A stretch of 42,990 nt of DNA, from NCBI GenBank assembly GCA_012523975.1, contig JAAYSF010000081.1, positions 1 to 42,990 on the forward strand, given 5' to 3'. Below the pieces are notes generated by a model. It had not been told where the DNA came from. It ran no database searches and saw only the letters and a list, made by a program, of their open reading frames with translations. This stretch comes from Veillonellaceae bacterium. GTDB taxonomy: Bacteria; Bacillota; Negativicutes; JAAYSF01. The translations under genes were made by a program, and so were the position numbers. The stretch's first letter is position 1. Every line of letters starts with the position of its first letter. This document shows, in pieces, positions 1 to 8,034 of this stretch.

Positions 1-45
1 ATCCTGCTTGTAAGGCAGGCGCTCTCCCAGCTGAGCTAATCACCC
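1..45 (-). tRNA. tRNA-Val(TAC), 5' part only
   Basis: The minus strand carries the acceptor 5' strand GGGTGAT, a D-arm and an anticodon stem-loop with loop CTTACAA (anticodon TAC, valine). The gene runs off the left edge, so the variable loop, T-arm and 3' end are missing. It follows tRNA-Glu with a 6-base spacer in the same direction, so the three tRNAs here are probably one transcript that continues to the left. Confidence 0.9.
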
Positions 46-51
46 ATGATA

Positions 52-126
52 TGGTGACCCGTAAGGGAATCGAACCCTTGATACCGCCGTGAAAGGGCGG
101 TGTCTTAACCGCTTGACCAACGGGCC
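52..126 (-). tRNA. tRNA-Glu(TTC)
   Basis: A full cloverleaf reads on the minus strand: acceptor GGCCCGT pairs with ACGGGTC allowing one G-U, the anticodon loop is CTTTCAC (TTC, glutamate), the T-loop is GGTTCGATTCC and CCA is encoded. It lies between tRNA-Asn and tRNA-Val in one minus-strand cluster. Confidence 0.95.
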
Positions 127-131
127 ACTTT

Positions 132-207
132 TGGCTCCTCGAGTAGGACTCGAACCTACGACCGATCGGTTAACAGCCGATTGCTCTACCAACTGAGCTA
201 TCGAGGA
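132..207 (-). tRNA. tRNA-Asn(GTT)
   Basis: A full cloverleaf reads on the minus strand: acceptor TCCTCGA pairs with TCGAGGA, the anticodon loop is CTGTTAA (GTT, asparagine) and CCA is encoded. It is the first gene of the minus-strand tRNA cluster seen here. The AT-rich stretch to its right (208-300) should hold the cluster promoter, but no clear -35/-10 pair was identified there. Confidence 0.95.
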
Positions 208-334
208 AGGACAAGTGATATTATATTATATAAATATGATGAATGCAAGTAGAATATTAATTTTTTAGTAGGTTTTTTTTTGATTCTGTCCAATATACTA
301 TTAAGTAAAAACCATCTTAGGAGGCGCTCTGTTT

Positions 335-1447
335 ATGGATTCCAGGATAACTACCCTTGCCCAAAATCTAATCAGTTATTCAACCGATTTGCAGCCGGGC
401 GAAAAAATCTTAATTGAAATGTTTGATGACGCACTGCCGCTTGCTCAAGCCCTTATTGACGAGGCTTACAAGGCAGGCGCAATTCCATTCATAACACTCA
501 AGAACAACCGTCTGCAGCGTTCACTTTTACGTGGCGCTGCTAGGGAACAAATGAAATTAATGGGCCAATGGGAAGCTAGCCTTATGCAGGATATGGATGC
601 TTATATCGGCATAAGAGCCAGTGAAAATATCAGTGAATTGTCTGATGTAAACGCCGAGCAAATGCAAATGTACCAGCAGCTATGGCTTAAACCTGTCCAT
701 ACCGATATTCGTGTTCCGAAAACAAAATGGTGCGTAATGCGTTATCCAAATGGCTCGATGGCCCAGTTAGCCAATATGAGCACTGAGGCCTTTGAGGATT
801 TTTATTTTAAGGTTTGCAATCTCGACTATGCTAAAATGGCAGCAGCCATGGACCCCTTGATTGAGCTCATGCAAAATACCGATAAAGTTAGGATAATCGG
901 CCCGGGAACTGATCTTAATTTTTCCATAAAAAACATACCTGCCGTAAAATGCTCCGGCCTTAGGAATATTCCGGACGGCGAGGTCTACACCGCCCCCGTC
1001 CGCACCTCAGTAAACGGTTATATTTCTTACAACACCCCTGCTGTCTATCAAGGTGTTACTTACGAAAACATTTCCTTAGAATTTGCTGACGGCAAAATTA
1101 TCAAGGCTACTGCCAATCATACCGATAAAATCAATAAAGTCTTCGACACTGACGACGGCGCCCGCTATATCGGCGAATTTGCCCTCGGCGTCAACCCACA
1201 CATCGACACTCCCATGAAAGACACGCTATTCGACGAAAAAATTAAAGGGAGCTTCCACTTCACGCCGGGCAGCGCCTACGATGAGGCCTTCAACGGCAAT
1301 AAATCGGCGATCCATTGGGATTTGGTCTGTATTCAGAATCCTGAGTACGGCGGCGGCGAAATCTGGTTTGACGACAAATTAATCCGCAAAGACGGTAAGT
1401 TTGTAATATCCGAACTTAATGGTCTGAATCCTGAAAACCTTGTGTAA
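335..1447 (+). CDS. Aminopeptidase, M29 (AmpS/PepS/thermophilic aminopeptidase) family
   Basis: This 370-residue protein matches the M29 metallo-aminopeptidase family, cytosolic enzymes that release N-terminal residues from peptides using two metal ions. The N-terminus (LQPGEKILIEM, then an alternating alpha/beta domain) and the C-terminal segment with Glu-rich strands and IHWDLV (His ~327, Asp ~329, family metal ligands) are both present, so it is full length for the family (about 370-410). The ATG is preceded by TAGGAGG at a suitable distance. It is monocistronic and ends at a GC-rich terminator shared with the convergent speE. The exact peptide preference cannot be read from sequence. Confidence 0.88.
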   Translation: MDSRITTLAQNLISYSTDLQPGEKILIEMFDDALPLAQALIDEAYKAGAIPFITLKNNRLQRSLLRGAAREQMKLMGQWEASLMQDMDAYIGIRASENISELSDVNAEQMQMYQQLWLKPVHTDIRVPKTKWCVMRYPNGSMAQLANMSTEAFEDFYFKVCNLDYAKMAAAMDPLIELMQNTDKVRIIGPGTDLNFSIKNIPAVKCSGLRNIPDGEVYTAPVRTSVNGYISYNTPAVYQGVTYENISLEFADGKIIKATANHTDKINKVFDTDDGARYIGEFALGVNPHIDTPMKDTLFDEKIKGSFHFTPGSAYDEAFNGNKSAIHWDLVCIQNPEYGGGEIWFDDKLIRKDGKFVISELNGLNPENLV

Positions 1448-1452
1448 ATAAG

Positions 1453-1477
1453 AAGAGCGCGCCCGCGGCGCGCTCTT
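1453..1477. terminator. Bidirectional terminator between the aminopeptidase gene and speE
   Basis: An 11-bp perfect GC-rich stem (AAGAGCGCGCC / GGCGCGCTCTT, 3-nt loop) is followed by T-rich sequence on the plus strand and by T-containing sequence on the minus strand. It sits between two convergent genes and probably serves both. Confidence 0.85.
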
Positions 1478-1489
1478 TCTTATCTCTTC

Positions 1490-2326
1490 TTATTTAAGAA
1501 ACTCTTTTACGAAATTGGGAAGGGCAAAACAGCCTTTGAAAATCTCCTCATTAAAATAGCGAGTACCTTCAATAGCGGAGCATTTTGCAGCATCGACTTT
1601 TACTGGATCGTATTTTTTGGAGCCAATTGTGAAACAGTGCATGCCGCCTGGATAAAGCGGAATATGGGCTAAGTACGTGCGAGCAATCGGGAATAATGAG
1701 GTAACATCTTTATGAAGCCGCTTAATTAATGGTTGATTATACAGCGGTGAGTCTGTCTGCTGCACAAAGAGACCGTCCTCTTTAAGCGCCTTATAAACCT
1801 CCTGATAAAAAGCATGACTGAATAAACCTTCGCCAGGGCCGATAGGATCAGAGCAGTCAACGATGATAACATCGTACTTATTTTCAGCCTCCTTCATATG
1901 CTGAATGCCATCACCGATTTTTAGTCTTAATTTAGGGTGATTATTGATAAGGGCAGTACTTATTTCAGGTAAAAACTTTTTGCATACATCAACTACCATT
2001 CCATCAATTTCAACCATTTCAGCGATTTCGACAGTTTGGTGTTTTACAACTTCACGAATTGTACCGCCATCACCGCCGCCAATTACCAGCACGTTTTTGG
2101 GATTCGGGTGCGTAACCAGCGGAACATGAGCTATCATTTCATGGTACACGAACTCGTCAAATATCGACGTTTGAAATACGCCGTCAAGAACCAGCATTCG
2201 GCCAAATTCCCAAGAATCGACTAATCCTATTTCCTGAAACTCTGACTTTCCTGCAAACAATGTCTCCTTAATCCGGGCAGACATGCCCAAATTTTTCGTT
2301 TGAAATTCAGTTAGCCACAAATCCAT
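1490..2326 (-). CDS. speE: Spermidine synthase (polyamine aminopropyltransferase)
   Basis: The enzyme transfers an aminopropyl group from decarboxylated S-adenosylmethionine to putrescine. The 278-residue product has the SpeE N-terminus MDLWLTEFQTKN, the SAM-type nucleotide-binding loop GGGDGG (residues ~83-88), the acidic VEID segment (~105-108) and the catalytic VDCSDP(I)GPGEGL region (~157-168). The frame is open 11 codons further upstream, but the ATG at 2326 has GGAGG eight bases before it and matches the family start, so I place the start there. No speD or speA homologue is in the window, so pathway partners lie elsewhere. Length is normal for the family. Confidence 0.93.
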   Translation of the reverse strand: MDLWLTEFQTKNLGMSARIKETLFAGKSEFQEIGLVDSWEFGRMLVLDGVFQTSIFDEFVYHEMIAHVPLVTHPNPKNVLVIGGGDGGTIREVVKHQTVEIAEMVEIDGMVVDVCKKFLPEISTALINNHPKLRLKIGDGIQHMKEAENKYDVIIVDCSDPIGPGEGLFSHAFYQEVYKALKEDGLFVQQTDSPLYNQPLIKRLHKDVTSLFPIARTYLAHIPLYPGGMHCFTIGSKKYDPVKVDAAKCSAIEGTRYFNEEIFKGCFALPNFVKEFLK

Positions 2327-2659
2327 TGCACTATCCTCCAAGATTCTATACTTCAACACAAAATACTATCATAAATTTTACCAAAACAAAAGCACTTAAT
2401 ACGGAAACTTTATTAACCCCCCTAATATACGTTATATTTTTCTGAAATTACCGCTGTCGAGATTTTACATTTAAGTACATCTGACCCCGAGCAAAAATCC
2501 AGAATTAGACTTGAGAATGAACTCTAAGAAGCATGCATAAGTTATTATTAGCCCCAAGGTTTCAGCCTAATATATTTCCCGGAAATTATTAAGCTTATAA
2601 AGCAAATCAGCTAGAGTCCGGCGCAGAATTATTGTATAATAATACTAGGAGGTGAGCTC
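2327..2659. other. Intergenic region between divergent speE and the DUF4870 gene
   Basis: About 330 bases with no supported gene. A -10-like TATAAT at 2635-2640 lies 15 bases before the AGGAGG of the downstream gene without a recognisable -35. The sequence is AT-rich. No terminator hairpin or riboswitch was recognised. Confidence 0.5.
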
Positions 2660-3013
2660 ATGAGGGCAGCTGTCAGCGGCGAGCAAAAAGTTCTTGCCAT
2701 TACTGCGCATATTGCCTACTTGCTAGGCGGACTTGGTTTTATTGTCGCCCCATTGCTTATTTTTATGCTACGTAAAAATGATCCTTTTGTAAACCATCAT
2801 GCTAAACAAGCCCTAGTAGCCCACGTAGCAATCCTCATACTGTCAGCCGTTGTCTCCTTCTTATGTATGCTTATTGTCGGAGTACTTCTAATTCCCATTG
2901 TGGGAATTTTATGGATTGTTCTAGTAGTGACCTCACTCATCGCAACAGTCAAATCACTTAATGGTGAACCTTACTATTATCCTTTTATTCAACCGATTAT
3001 TAATAAATTATAG
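2660..3013 (+). CDS. DUF4870-type small membrane protein
   Basis: This 117-residue protein has the DUF4870 pattern: a short cytosolic N-terminus (GEQKVLAITAHIAYLLGG), a first membrane segment, a conserved polar loop with RKNDPFVNHHAKQAL, two further hydrophobic segments (about residues 48-72 and 72-95) and a C-terminus with NGEPYYYPFI. The molecular function of the family is unknown. AGGAGGTGAGCTC precedes the ATG. A terminator follows directly, so it is monocistronic. Family assignment is from motif recognition only. Confidence 0.8.
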   Translation: MRAAVSGEQKVLAITAHIAYLLGGLGFIVAPLLIFMLRKNDPFVNHHAKQALVAHVAILILSAVVSFLCMLIVGVLLIPIVGILWIVLVVTSLIATVKSLNGEPYYYPFIQPIINKL

Positions 3014-3020
3014 TTGATTG

Positions 3021-3043
3021 CCGCCTATAAGGGCGGTTTTTTT
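3021..3043 (+). terminator. Terminator after the DUF4870 gene
   Basis: The stem CCGCC(T)/(G)GGCGG with a short TATAA loop is followed by seven Ts. It begins eight bases after the stop codon. Confidence 0.8.
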
Positions 3044-3081
3044 CATAACCCGAAAACCGCAGTTCTTTCAGGAGATAAAAT

Positions 3082-3303
3082 TTAGTTTACTCTTCGTTTC
3101 GGAATAATAAAAATAATCGCCCAAAGAGCGACATAAGCTAGCATTGTCAACCAAAACGGTTTGATATCAGTGAAATAGACAACCATTACCAGCCCCGTCA
3201 AAAGCACCGTCGTTGTGCTATAAAACTTATGTCCCGACCTGAAAAATACCGCAATACCAGTGACTAAGGGTAGGATAAAAAAAAGCAAGTCAGTTGATGT
3301 CAT
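3082..3303 (-). CDS. Small hydrophobic membrane protein, unknown function
   Basis: The 73-residue product has three predicted hydrophobic segments (about residues 5-20, 30-45, 50-67) and ends in the basic tail PKRRVN, suggesting a cytosolic C-terminus. GGGAGG lies upstream of the ATG with a second weaker GG-rich stretch (CAGGTAA) next to it. I do not recognise the family. Its size and layout resemble small Bacillus membrane proteins such as DUF2651, but I cannot support that assignment. It is monocistronic and convergent with the DUF4870 gene. Confidence 0.6.
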   Translation of the reverse strand: MTSTDLLFFILPLVTGIAVFFRSGHKFYSTTTVLLTGLVMVVYFTDIKPFWLTMLAYVALWAIIFIIPKRRVN

Positions 3304-3424
3304 TTACCTGGCCTCCCATCATGTTAGTCATAAATTAAAATGCCCTATTTTAATGTAGTTTAACAAACCCTTTTTCGTTAAACCGGCATATTATAATAAC
3401 AACCTTTTTTTACGGGGGATACAC

Positions 3425-3640
3425 ATGACAAAAATCGAAGCCGTCCGGCTGCTTTTATGGCTTAATTTGGCACGTTCGGCCTTTGAGCTGTATATCTTCG
3501 AGCTAGGTACAAAAGAGGAAAAAAAAGCGGAGAAAAAAAATGCCCAGAGCAAAAACTCTGGACATTTAGTACTGACAGAAATTAATCAGCGATTAATTAA
3601 GCTTGAACAACAGCTGGCAAAACTAATTCCCCCAGATTAA
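3425..3640 (+). CDS. Small charged protein, unknown function
   Basis: The 71-residue product starts with an amphipathic helix (VRLLLWLNLARSAFELYIF), then a very lysine/glutamate-rich linker (KEEKKAEKKN) and a C-terminal heptad-like helix (LTEINQRLIKLEQQLAKL) that could form a coiled coil. ACGGGGGATACAC before the ATG is a good ribosome binding site, and a TATAAT lies at 3392-3397. No homologous family was recognised. Coding status rests on the ribosome binding site and protein-like composition. Confidence 0.55.
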   Translation: MTKIEAVRLLLWLNLARSAFELYIFELGTKEEKKAEKKNAQSKNSGHLVLTEINQRLIKLEQQLAKLIPPD

Positions 3641-3695
3641 TTAATCCAGAATTCCTGCGACTGAAATGTCGATATGAACAAGCAGTTGATATATA

Positions 3696-3947
3696 TTAGT
3701 AGCGGCCTTTATTTTTATGGGCAATCATTTTCAAAATAAATAATGCTACAGCTGCGCCGATAATACTGGCGACAATCCCCAAAAGCGTGCCCGGCCAGCC
3801 GGTAACATACATGCGTACTAAGAAGCCGCCCACCAATGATCCCATCAAGCCGATGGTAATATTTCCCCAAAATATTGAGTTTTCACCGCGCGACATTCTC
3901 GCGGCTATCCAACCGGCAGCCAAACCAACAATGACTGACCAAAACAT
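3696..3947 (-). CDS. GlsB/YeaQ/YmgE (transglycosylase-associated) family membrane protein
   Basis: This 83-residue protein has the family layout: three membrane helices with glycine-rich cores (GLAAGWIAARMSRG at the N-terminus, TIGLMGSLVGGFL in the middle, IVASIIGAAVALFIL at the C-terminus) and a short basic tail. The family is stress-associated in several bacteria but its biochemical role is unknown; the historical transglycosylase name is not supported by any catalytic motif here. GAGGAGGTATAAAAC precedes the ATG. It is monocistronic. Confidence 0.88.
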   Translation of the reverse strand: MFWSVIVGLAAGWIAARMSRGENSIFWGNITIGLMGSLVGGFLVRMYVTGWPGTLLGIVASIIGAAVALFILKMIAHKNKGRY

Positions 3948-4042
3948 GTTTTATACCTCCTCTGTTTTTCCACTGAAAGTATGTTTAGTGTTTCCTATTC
4001 TAGAAAAGGTATGGTATGTAAATCTTGTATAAAGTGAGGCAA

Positions 4043-5128
4043 TCATGTTTTTCTTTTAATGCAGTCAGCAAACGCCTCCATCCTGGTATTAATGCCAATA
4101 TCACTGGTGTGTTCGTCAATACTTAACGTTAAAAGCGGCAGTTTATAGTCAGCAGCAATATTTTTTAATGCATATTGGGCAACAACTTCTGGCATACACC
4201 CGAACGGGTAGATATGGACCACGCCATCGTAACCATTTTTGGCGCACCACAACGCGCTGCCGACCGATTTTAAACCATCGCCGCCGACATGATAGTTCAA
4301 ATACGGTTGAGCTCTATTAAGATAAGCTTTTTCTTCTTTATGTAGTCCCAACGCTTTCAAAATGGTATTAGCATAGATAAAGTCGCCGGTATAGACAAAT
4401 TTTTTGACTTCAATACCCTGCTTAATTAGAAAATCTTCAATGCCATAATTAACATAGGGTTCTAATAGAACATAAAATTCACCTATCAATGCAATCTTAG
4501 GCGGCTTCTTTTCCAAACTGTCACAAGATGCCTCCATCATACCTATGATGACTTTTTTGGCGTCTTCTACTTGACTTAAACTTTGACAATCTGCTAGCTG
4601 CCTAGAGCCTAGACTACAAATTTCAATAATAGTTTCGGGGCGGGTAGTCCTTGATCCATAAAAGTTTTTAGCGTTATTTAACGCATCAAGCGCCTTTAAC
4701 TTTTTTAAAGCGAGGGCAATGCTCTGAATTATAGCCAACCGTCCTGCCTGCGGCGCTAATTTTCTTAATACTCCATATATATCGCTATATAAAGAGTCGA
4801 TGTTTATTGTATAAAAGTTATGCTTAATTCTTTCAGCAAGTTTTATTTTTTGAACAACATTATAAAAACCCATGCGGCATTTGCCGGCCCCACAAATGGT
4901 AACGAAAGTATCAGCACCATGCTCAAGGCTTTCCAGGAAATTTCCCAAGGTAACTTTATAAGGTAGGCATACTCCCTCCGGTGAATGTTGAATACCTAAT
5001 TCAAGGGTTCGTTTCGTTATCGGGGGGGCCTCAGTCACTTCTACACCAAGACTTTCCAACATCTTAGAAACTGGTATGGTTAAATACCCCATATGGGGGT
5101 AAGTTACCCTCAACTCTTCAACCTCCAT
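4043..5128 (-). CDS. 2-hydroxyacyl-CoA dehydratase-like protein (COG3581 type), second of a pair
   Basis: The 361-residue product belongs to the family of Fe-S proteins related to the HgdB subunit of 2-hydroxyacyl-CoA dehydratases and to the C-terminal part of large CoA-enzyme activases. Candidate cluster ligands are Cys54 in EGVCLPYK and Cys79/Cys84 in CGAGKC. The late FGCMPE and DEHTSDIGINTRMEAF motifs match the upstream gene. The frame is open 31 codons further upstream, but those codons overlap the preceding gene in another frame; the ATG at 5128 has GGGGATCTGG before it and gives a 19-base overlap with the upstream stop, typical of coupling. No activase ATPase (BcrAD/HgdC type) is adjacent. 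The substrate is unknown. Confidence 0.8.
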   Translation of the reverse strand: MEVEELRVTYPHMGYLTIPVSKMLESLGVEVTEAPPITKRTLELGIQHSPEGVCLPYKVTLGNFLESLEHGADTFVTICGAGKCRMGFYNVVQKIKLAERIKHNFYTINIDSLYSDIYGVLRKLAPQAGRLAIIQSIALALKKLKALDALNNAKNFYGSRTTRPETIIEICSLGSRQLADCQSLSQVEDAKKVIIGMMEASCDSLEKKPPKIALIGEFYVLLEPYVNYGIEDFLIKQGIEVKKFVYTGDFIYANTILKALGLHKEEKAYLNRAQPYLNYHVGGDGLKSVGSALWCAKNGYDGVVHIYPFGCMPEVVAQYALKNIAADYKLPLLTLSIDEHTSDIGINTRMEAFADCIKRKT

Positions 5129-6021
5129 TTCACCAGATCCCCGAAGGCCTCTATTCGCGTAACAACGCCGGCACTGCCAGTATGTTCGTCTATATTGAGA
5201 ACTATAAAAGGTTTGCCGCATTTTTGCAGTACGTGATATTCAAGGTATTCATTAATAAGGGAATCCGGTCCGCAGCCAAAGCTTGAAAGCAGAATGATGC
5301 CGGCAACATCAGTCTGTCGGCAAAAATACCGCGCCGCCCCAGCAAGCTTGGCTGATAACTGCCAATACACTTCCGGGTCAGCTAATTCAGCCTCTTTATA
5401 TAGTAATGCTGCCGGTATATCGTCAGGCGTTACAACTTTGTTGCCTTGCTTAGCAAGACATTTTTTAATGTCCTGGCAAAAAAATGAATCATTAGTAAGA
5501 TAACTGTGTCCAATAAGGGCAATCTTAGCCCCCTCTGTCTTAGGCATATTGCTCCTAGATATTTGCCAGCATTTTATCGCCTGACGTAAGGCCATTTGCC
5601 CCGAAAAAACCGGCAGCCCAAGCTCCCGGCAAACCGTATAAACGGCTTTTAACTGACTTGCCGCTGTTTTGTCTTCAATTATAGGAGAAATTACTTGATC
5701 GGCACTCAATCCAAAAGTATTTTTGACAATATCAGGCAGCCCGGCGAACTTGGCGCAAAAATGAAAATTACGATGATATTGAACGATGTGAGGAACAAAA
5801 ATATGGGTGCAATTGGCTAGCAGCTCATCAACATGCCCTAAATACACCTTTAGCGGCAAACATGACTCATCGACCGCTAGAACTGTACCACGGTTAAGAA
5901 TCTTTCTGGTTGTCTCGCCTGAAAGACTTACCGGAACATTTAGTTTGGCAAAAAAATCCGTCCATAGGCTTCCAAACTCATGGTACAATAGGCCTTGCGG
6001 AATACCAATATGAACGTCCAT
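5110..6021 (-). CDS. Activase-related / 2-hydroxyacyl-CoA dehydratase-like protein (DUF2229 type), first of a pair
   Basis: The 303-residue product begins MDVHIGIPQGLLYHEFGSLW, as in DUF2229 domains that normally follow the ATPase domains of large CoA-substrate enzyme activases. Cys54 (DESCLPLK), Cys89 (FHFCAKF) and the later FGCGPDS are candidate Fe-S ligands, and the C-terminal DEHTGSAGVVTRIEAFGD is shared with the next gene, showing the two are paralogous halves. It starts with ATG after AAAGGATGAATGTAG and overlaps the downstream partner by 19 bases. Standing alone without the ATPase domain is unusual but known. The role is inferred to be a heteromeric Fe-S protein; the reaction is unknown. 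Confidence 0.78.
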   Translation of the reverse strand: MDVHIGIPQGLLYHEFGSLWTDFFAKLNVPVSLSGETTRKILNRGTVLAVDESCLPLKVYLGHVDELLANCTHIFVPHIVQYHRNFHFCAKFAGLPDIVKNTFGLSADQVISPIIEDKTAASQLKAVYTVCRELGLPVFSGQMALRQAIKCWQISRSNMPKTEGAKIALIGHSYLTNDSFFCQDIKKCLAKQGNKVVTPDDIPAALLYKEAELADPEVYWQLSAKLAGAARYFCRQTDVAGIILLSSFGCGPDSLINEYLEYHVLQKCGKPFIVLNIDEHTGSAGVVTRIEAFGDLVKWRLKS

Positions 6022-6142
6022 CTACATTCATCCTTTAGTTTTTTTTATACACCTACTTAGGTACGACGCTATTATTATTTTGCAACCTGCATACTTTTTA
6101 TGACTGGAAAAAAAAGAAACGCCGAATGCCCGCTAAAATAAA

Positions 6143-6180
6143 ACCCCTGCAAGGTGCAATTAAGCTGCCTTGCAGGGGTT
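6143..6180 (-). terminator. Terminator after the threonine synthase-like gene
   Basis: On the minus strand AACCCCTGCAAGG pairs with CCTTGCAGGGGTT and is followed by TTATTTTA. It begins a few bases after the stop at 6184. Confidence 0.85.
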
Positions 6181-6183
6181 CGA

Positions 6184-7173
6184 TTATTTTTTAAGTCCTG
6201 AACCGGTGAGCGGTACAACAATCTTCAGTTCACTGTTATAACTATCTTTGAAATATTTGAACGCGCCTGCCAATGCGGCACCTGAGGTAACTTCTACATA
6301 AATACCAATTTCACCGAGCATTGCCTGCGCAAGCTTAACTTCATCGTCATTCACAGTAATAATGTCACCACCGCTATCGGTAACGGCCTCAATAATCTCG
6401 TCAATGCGCATTGGCTCCTGAATAGCAATGCCTTCAGCCGCCATCTCGGTATACTGATGACCGGGATGATTCTTAAACTTACGATAGATAGGATCGCAGT
6501 TCCCGCTCTGTACTGCAATTATTTTAGGCAGCTTACCCAATTCTTTGAAACCGATATAAGCCCCCAACAGCATTGTGCCATTACCTGCCGGAATAACTAC
6601 ATAATCCGGAATACCCATCTGTTCATATAGTTCATAGGCCATTGACCTGGTACCTTCAAAGAACAACGGATTGTATACATGTGAGGCATAATATGTAGTC
6701 TCAGCCGCTTTCTTAATGGCTTTGGCTGTATCATCACGCGTGCCGGGAACTTTAACAACAGTTGCTTTATAGGCTGTAGCCTGCTTTATTTTACCTGCCG
6801 ATGTACTTTCCGGCAGATAAATATTGCACTTGATTCCGGCGGCCGCACAATAACCAGCAATGGCAGCTCCGGCATTACCTGAAGAATCCTCAACAACTTC
6901 GGTTATTCCCAGTTCCTTAAGCTTATTGATAAGAGTAAAAGCGCCGCGATCTTTGTAGGATCCGGTCGGCATCATATAGTCAAGTTTAAGATATAAATCC
7001 ATATTATTTAAGTTCCGCTTTAACAGCGGCGTCGTAACTTCGCCTAATGAAACAAGTTTAGGTACTTCTTCGCCTTTGTTCTTTTTGAGTTTGAACAGGC
7101 CGCCGCACTTACAGCGGTATTCCAGACCGGCAATAGGATAGCTTTTGTCGCATGTTGAGCAATAAAACTGCAT
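6184..7173 (-). CDS. Threonine synthase-like PLP enzyme
   Basis: This 329-residue fold-type II PLP enzyme starts with a zinc-ribbon-like segment (CSTC ... CKCG, residues ~6-24) typical of one threonine synthase subgroup. The PLP lysine is in PTGSYKDRGAF, the phosphate and cofactor contacts are SSGNAGAA and PAGNGTML. It would convert O-phosphohomoserine to threonine in the cytosol; cysteate synthase-like or other beta-replacement enzymes share this fold, so the substrate is not certain. A TTG six bases upstream is in frame, but the ATG at 7173 is correctly spaced from AGGGGGA. It is monocistronic, without homoserine kinase or dehydrogenase next to it. Confidence 0.75.
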   Translation of the reverse strand: MQFYCSTCDKSYPIAGLEYRCKCGGLFKLKKNKGEEVPKLVSLGEVTTPLLKRNLNNMDLYLKLDYMMPTGSYKDRGAFTLINKLKELGITEVVEDSSGNAGAAIAGYCAAAGIKCNIYLPESTSAGKIKQATAYKATVVKVPGTRDDTAKAIKKAAETTYYASHVYNPLFFEGTRSMAYELYEQMGIPDYVVIPAGNGTMLLGAYIGFKELGKLPKIIAVQSGNCDPIYRKFKNHPGHQYTEMAAEGIAIQEPMRIDEIIEAVTDSGGDIITVNDDEVKLAQAMLGEIGIYVEVTSGAALAGAFKYFKDSYNSELKIVVPLTGSGLKK

Positions 7174-7212
7174 AACCAATCCCCCTGTCAGATTTAAAGT
7201 TCATATGATAGT

Positions 7213-7878
7213 CTATGTTTCTGTATCTAATTCAAACCCAAATCTTTCACGAATGAACTCAAAAAAGGCCTGACATATCTCAGGGTCAAACTGTGAACCG
7301 GCGCATTTCTTTATCTCTATTAAACTCTCTGGCAAAGTCATCGGACTTTTATAACAGCGATGGGTTGTCATTGCGTCAAAAGAATCACAAATTGCCAGCA
7401 TTCTGCTCAACAGCGGAATTTCCTTGCCTATAAGCCCATCCGGGTAGCCTTTTCCGTCATAACGTTCATGGTGATGACGCATTACCGGCACAATTGGTTC
7501 GGTACCGGCAATTGCTGATAGCATCTCTGCCCCGTCAATCGAATGACGTTTCATAATTTTATATTCCTCATCAGTTAACCTAGCTGGCTTGGTGAGTATA
7601 GCTTCGGGTGTTTTGATTTTACCGACATCATGAACAACTCCGACTACATATGCAAGATTTATTTCCTCGGCCGACATCGACATCTGTGTGGCAAGGCCGG
7701 CCATCAAATCGGCCACATGTTCGGCATGCATCGCAGTATAGGGATCGCAGTAATAAATTTCCCGGCAAAATCCATCAATCGCATCCATATTTACCTTTTC
7801 TATTATCAGCTGCTGCGGAACTTCGTTGTTATTCACATTTTCACCTATCATATATAAATTGCTGTCCGATTCGCTCAT
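7213..7878 (-). CDS. HD-GYP domain protein, putative c-di-GMP phosphodiesterase
   Basis: The 221-residue product is almost entirely one HD-GYP domain: an early His in YTAMHAEHV, the metal-binding HDVGK, then MKRHSIDGAEML, the HHERYDGKGYPDGL signature and DSFDAMTTHRCY. Intact HD-GYP proteins hydrolyse cyclic di-GMP. There is no receiver or sensor domain, only a 40-residue Asn-rich N-terminus. The ATG at 7878 lacks a good ribosome binding site (AAGGTG is 16 bases away); an internal ATG at 7788 has AAAGGT five bases upstream, giving a 191-residue protein that still holds the full domain. Which start is used is open. Confidence 0.87.
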   Translation of the reverse strand: MSESDSNLYMIGENVNNNEVPQQLIIEKVNMDAIDGFCREIYYCDPYTAMHAEHVADLMAGLATQMSMSAEEINLAYVVGVVHDVGKIKTPEAILTKPARLTDEEYKIMKRHSIDGAEMLSAIAGTEPIVPVMRHHHERYDGKGYPDGLIGKEIPLLSRMLAICDSFDAMTTHRCYKSPMTLPESLIEIKKCAGSQFDPEICQAFFEFIRERFGFELDTET

Positions 7879-8034
7879 ATTGTGTTTTGTTCTGCACCTT
7901 GCATGAAAATCCTGCTTGATATATTCAGTGCTCAGACTCTCTTTGATTGTTCGCTTTGAGTTGGTAATGTTATAATTATCAAGAGAGCAGTTACTTATAA
8001 TTTGTGTGAAATTTAATATATGGAGGGAGAAATT

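Noticed and set aside
7650-7919. Plus-strand open frames across the HD-GYP gene start
   Set aside because: Antisense to the HD-GYP gene, no ribosome binding site and no recognisable protein features.
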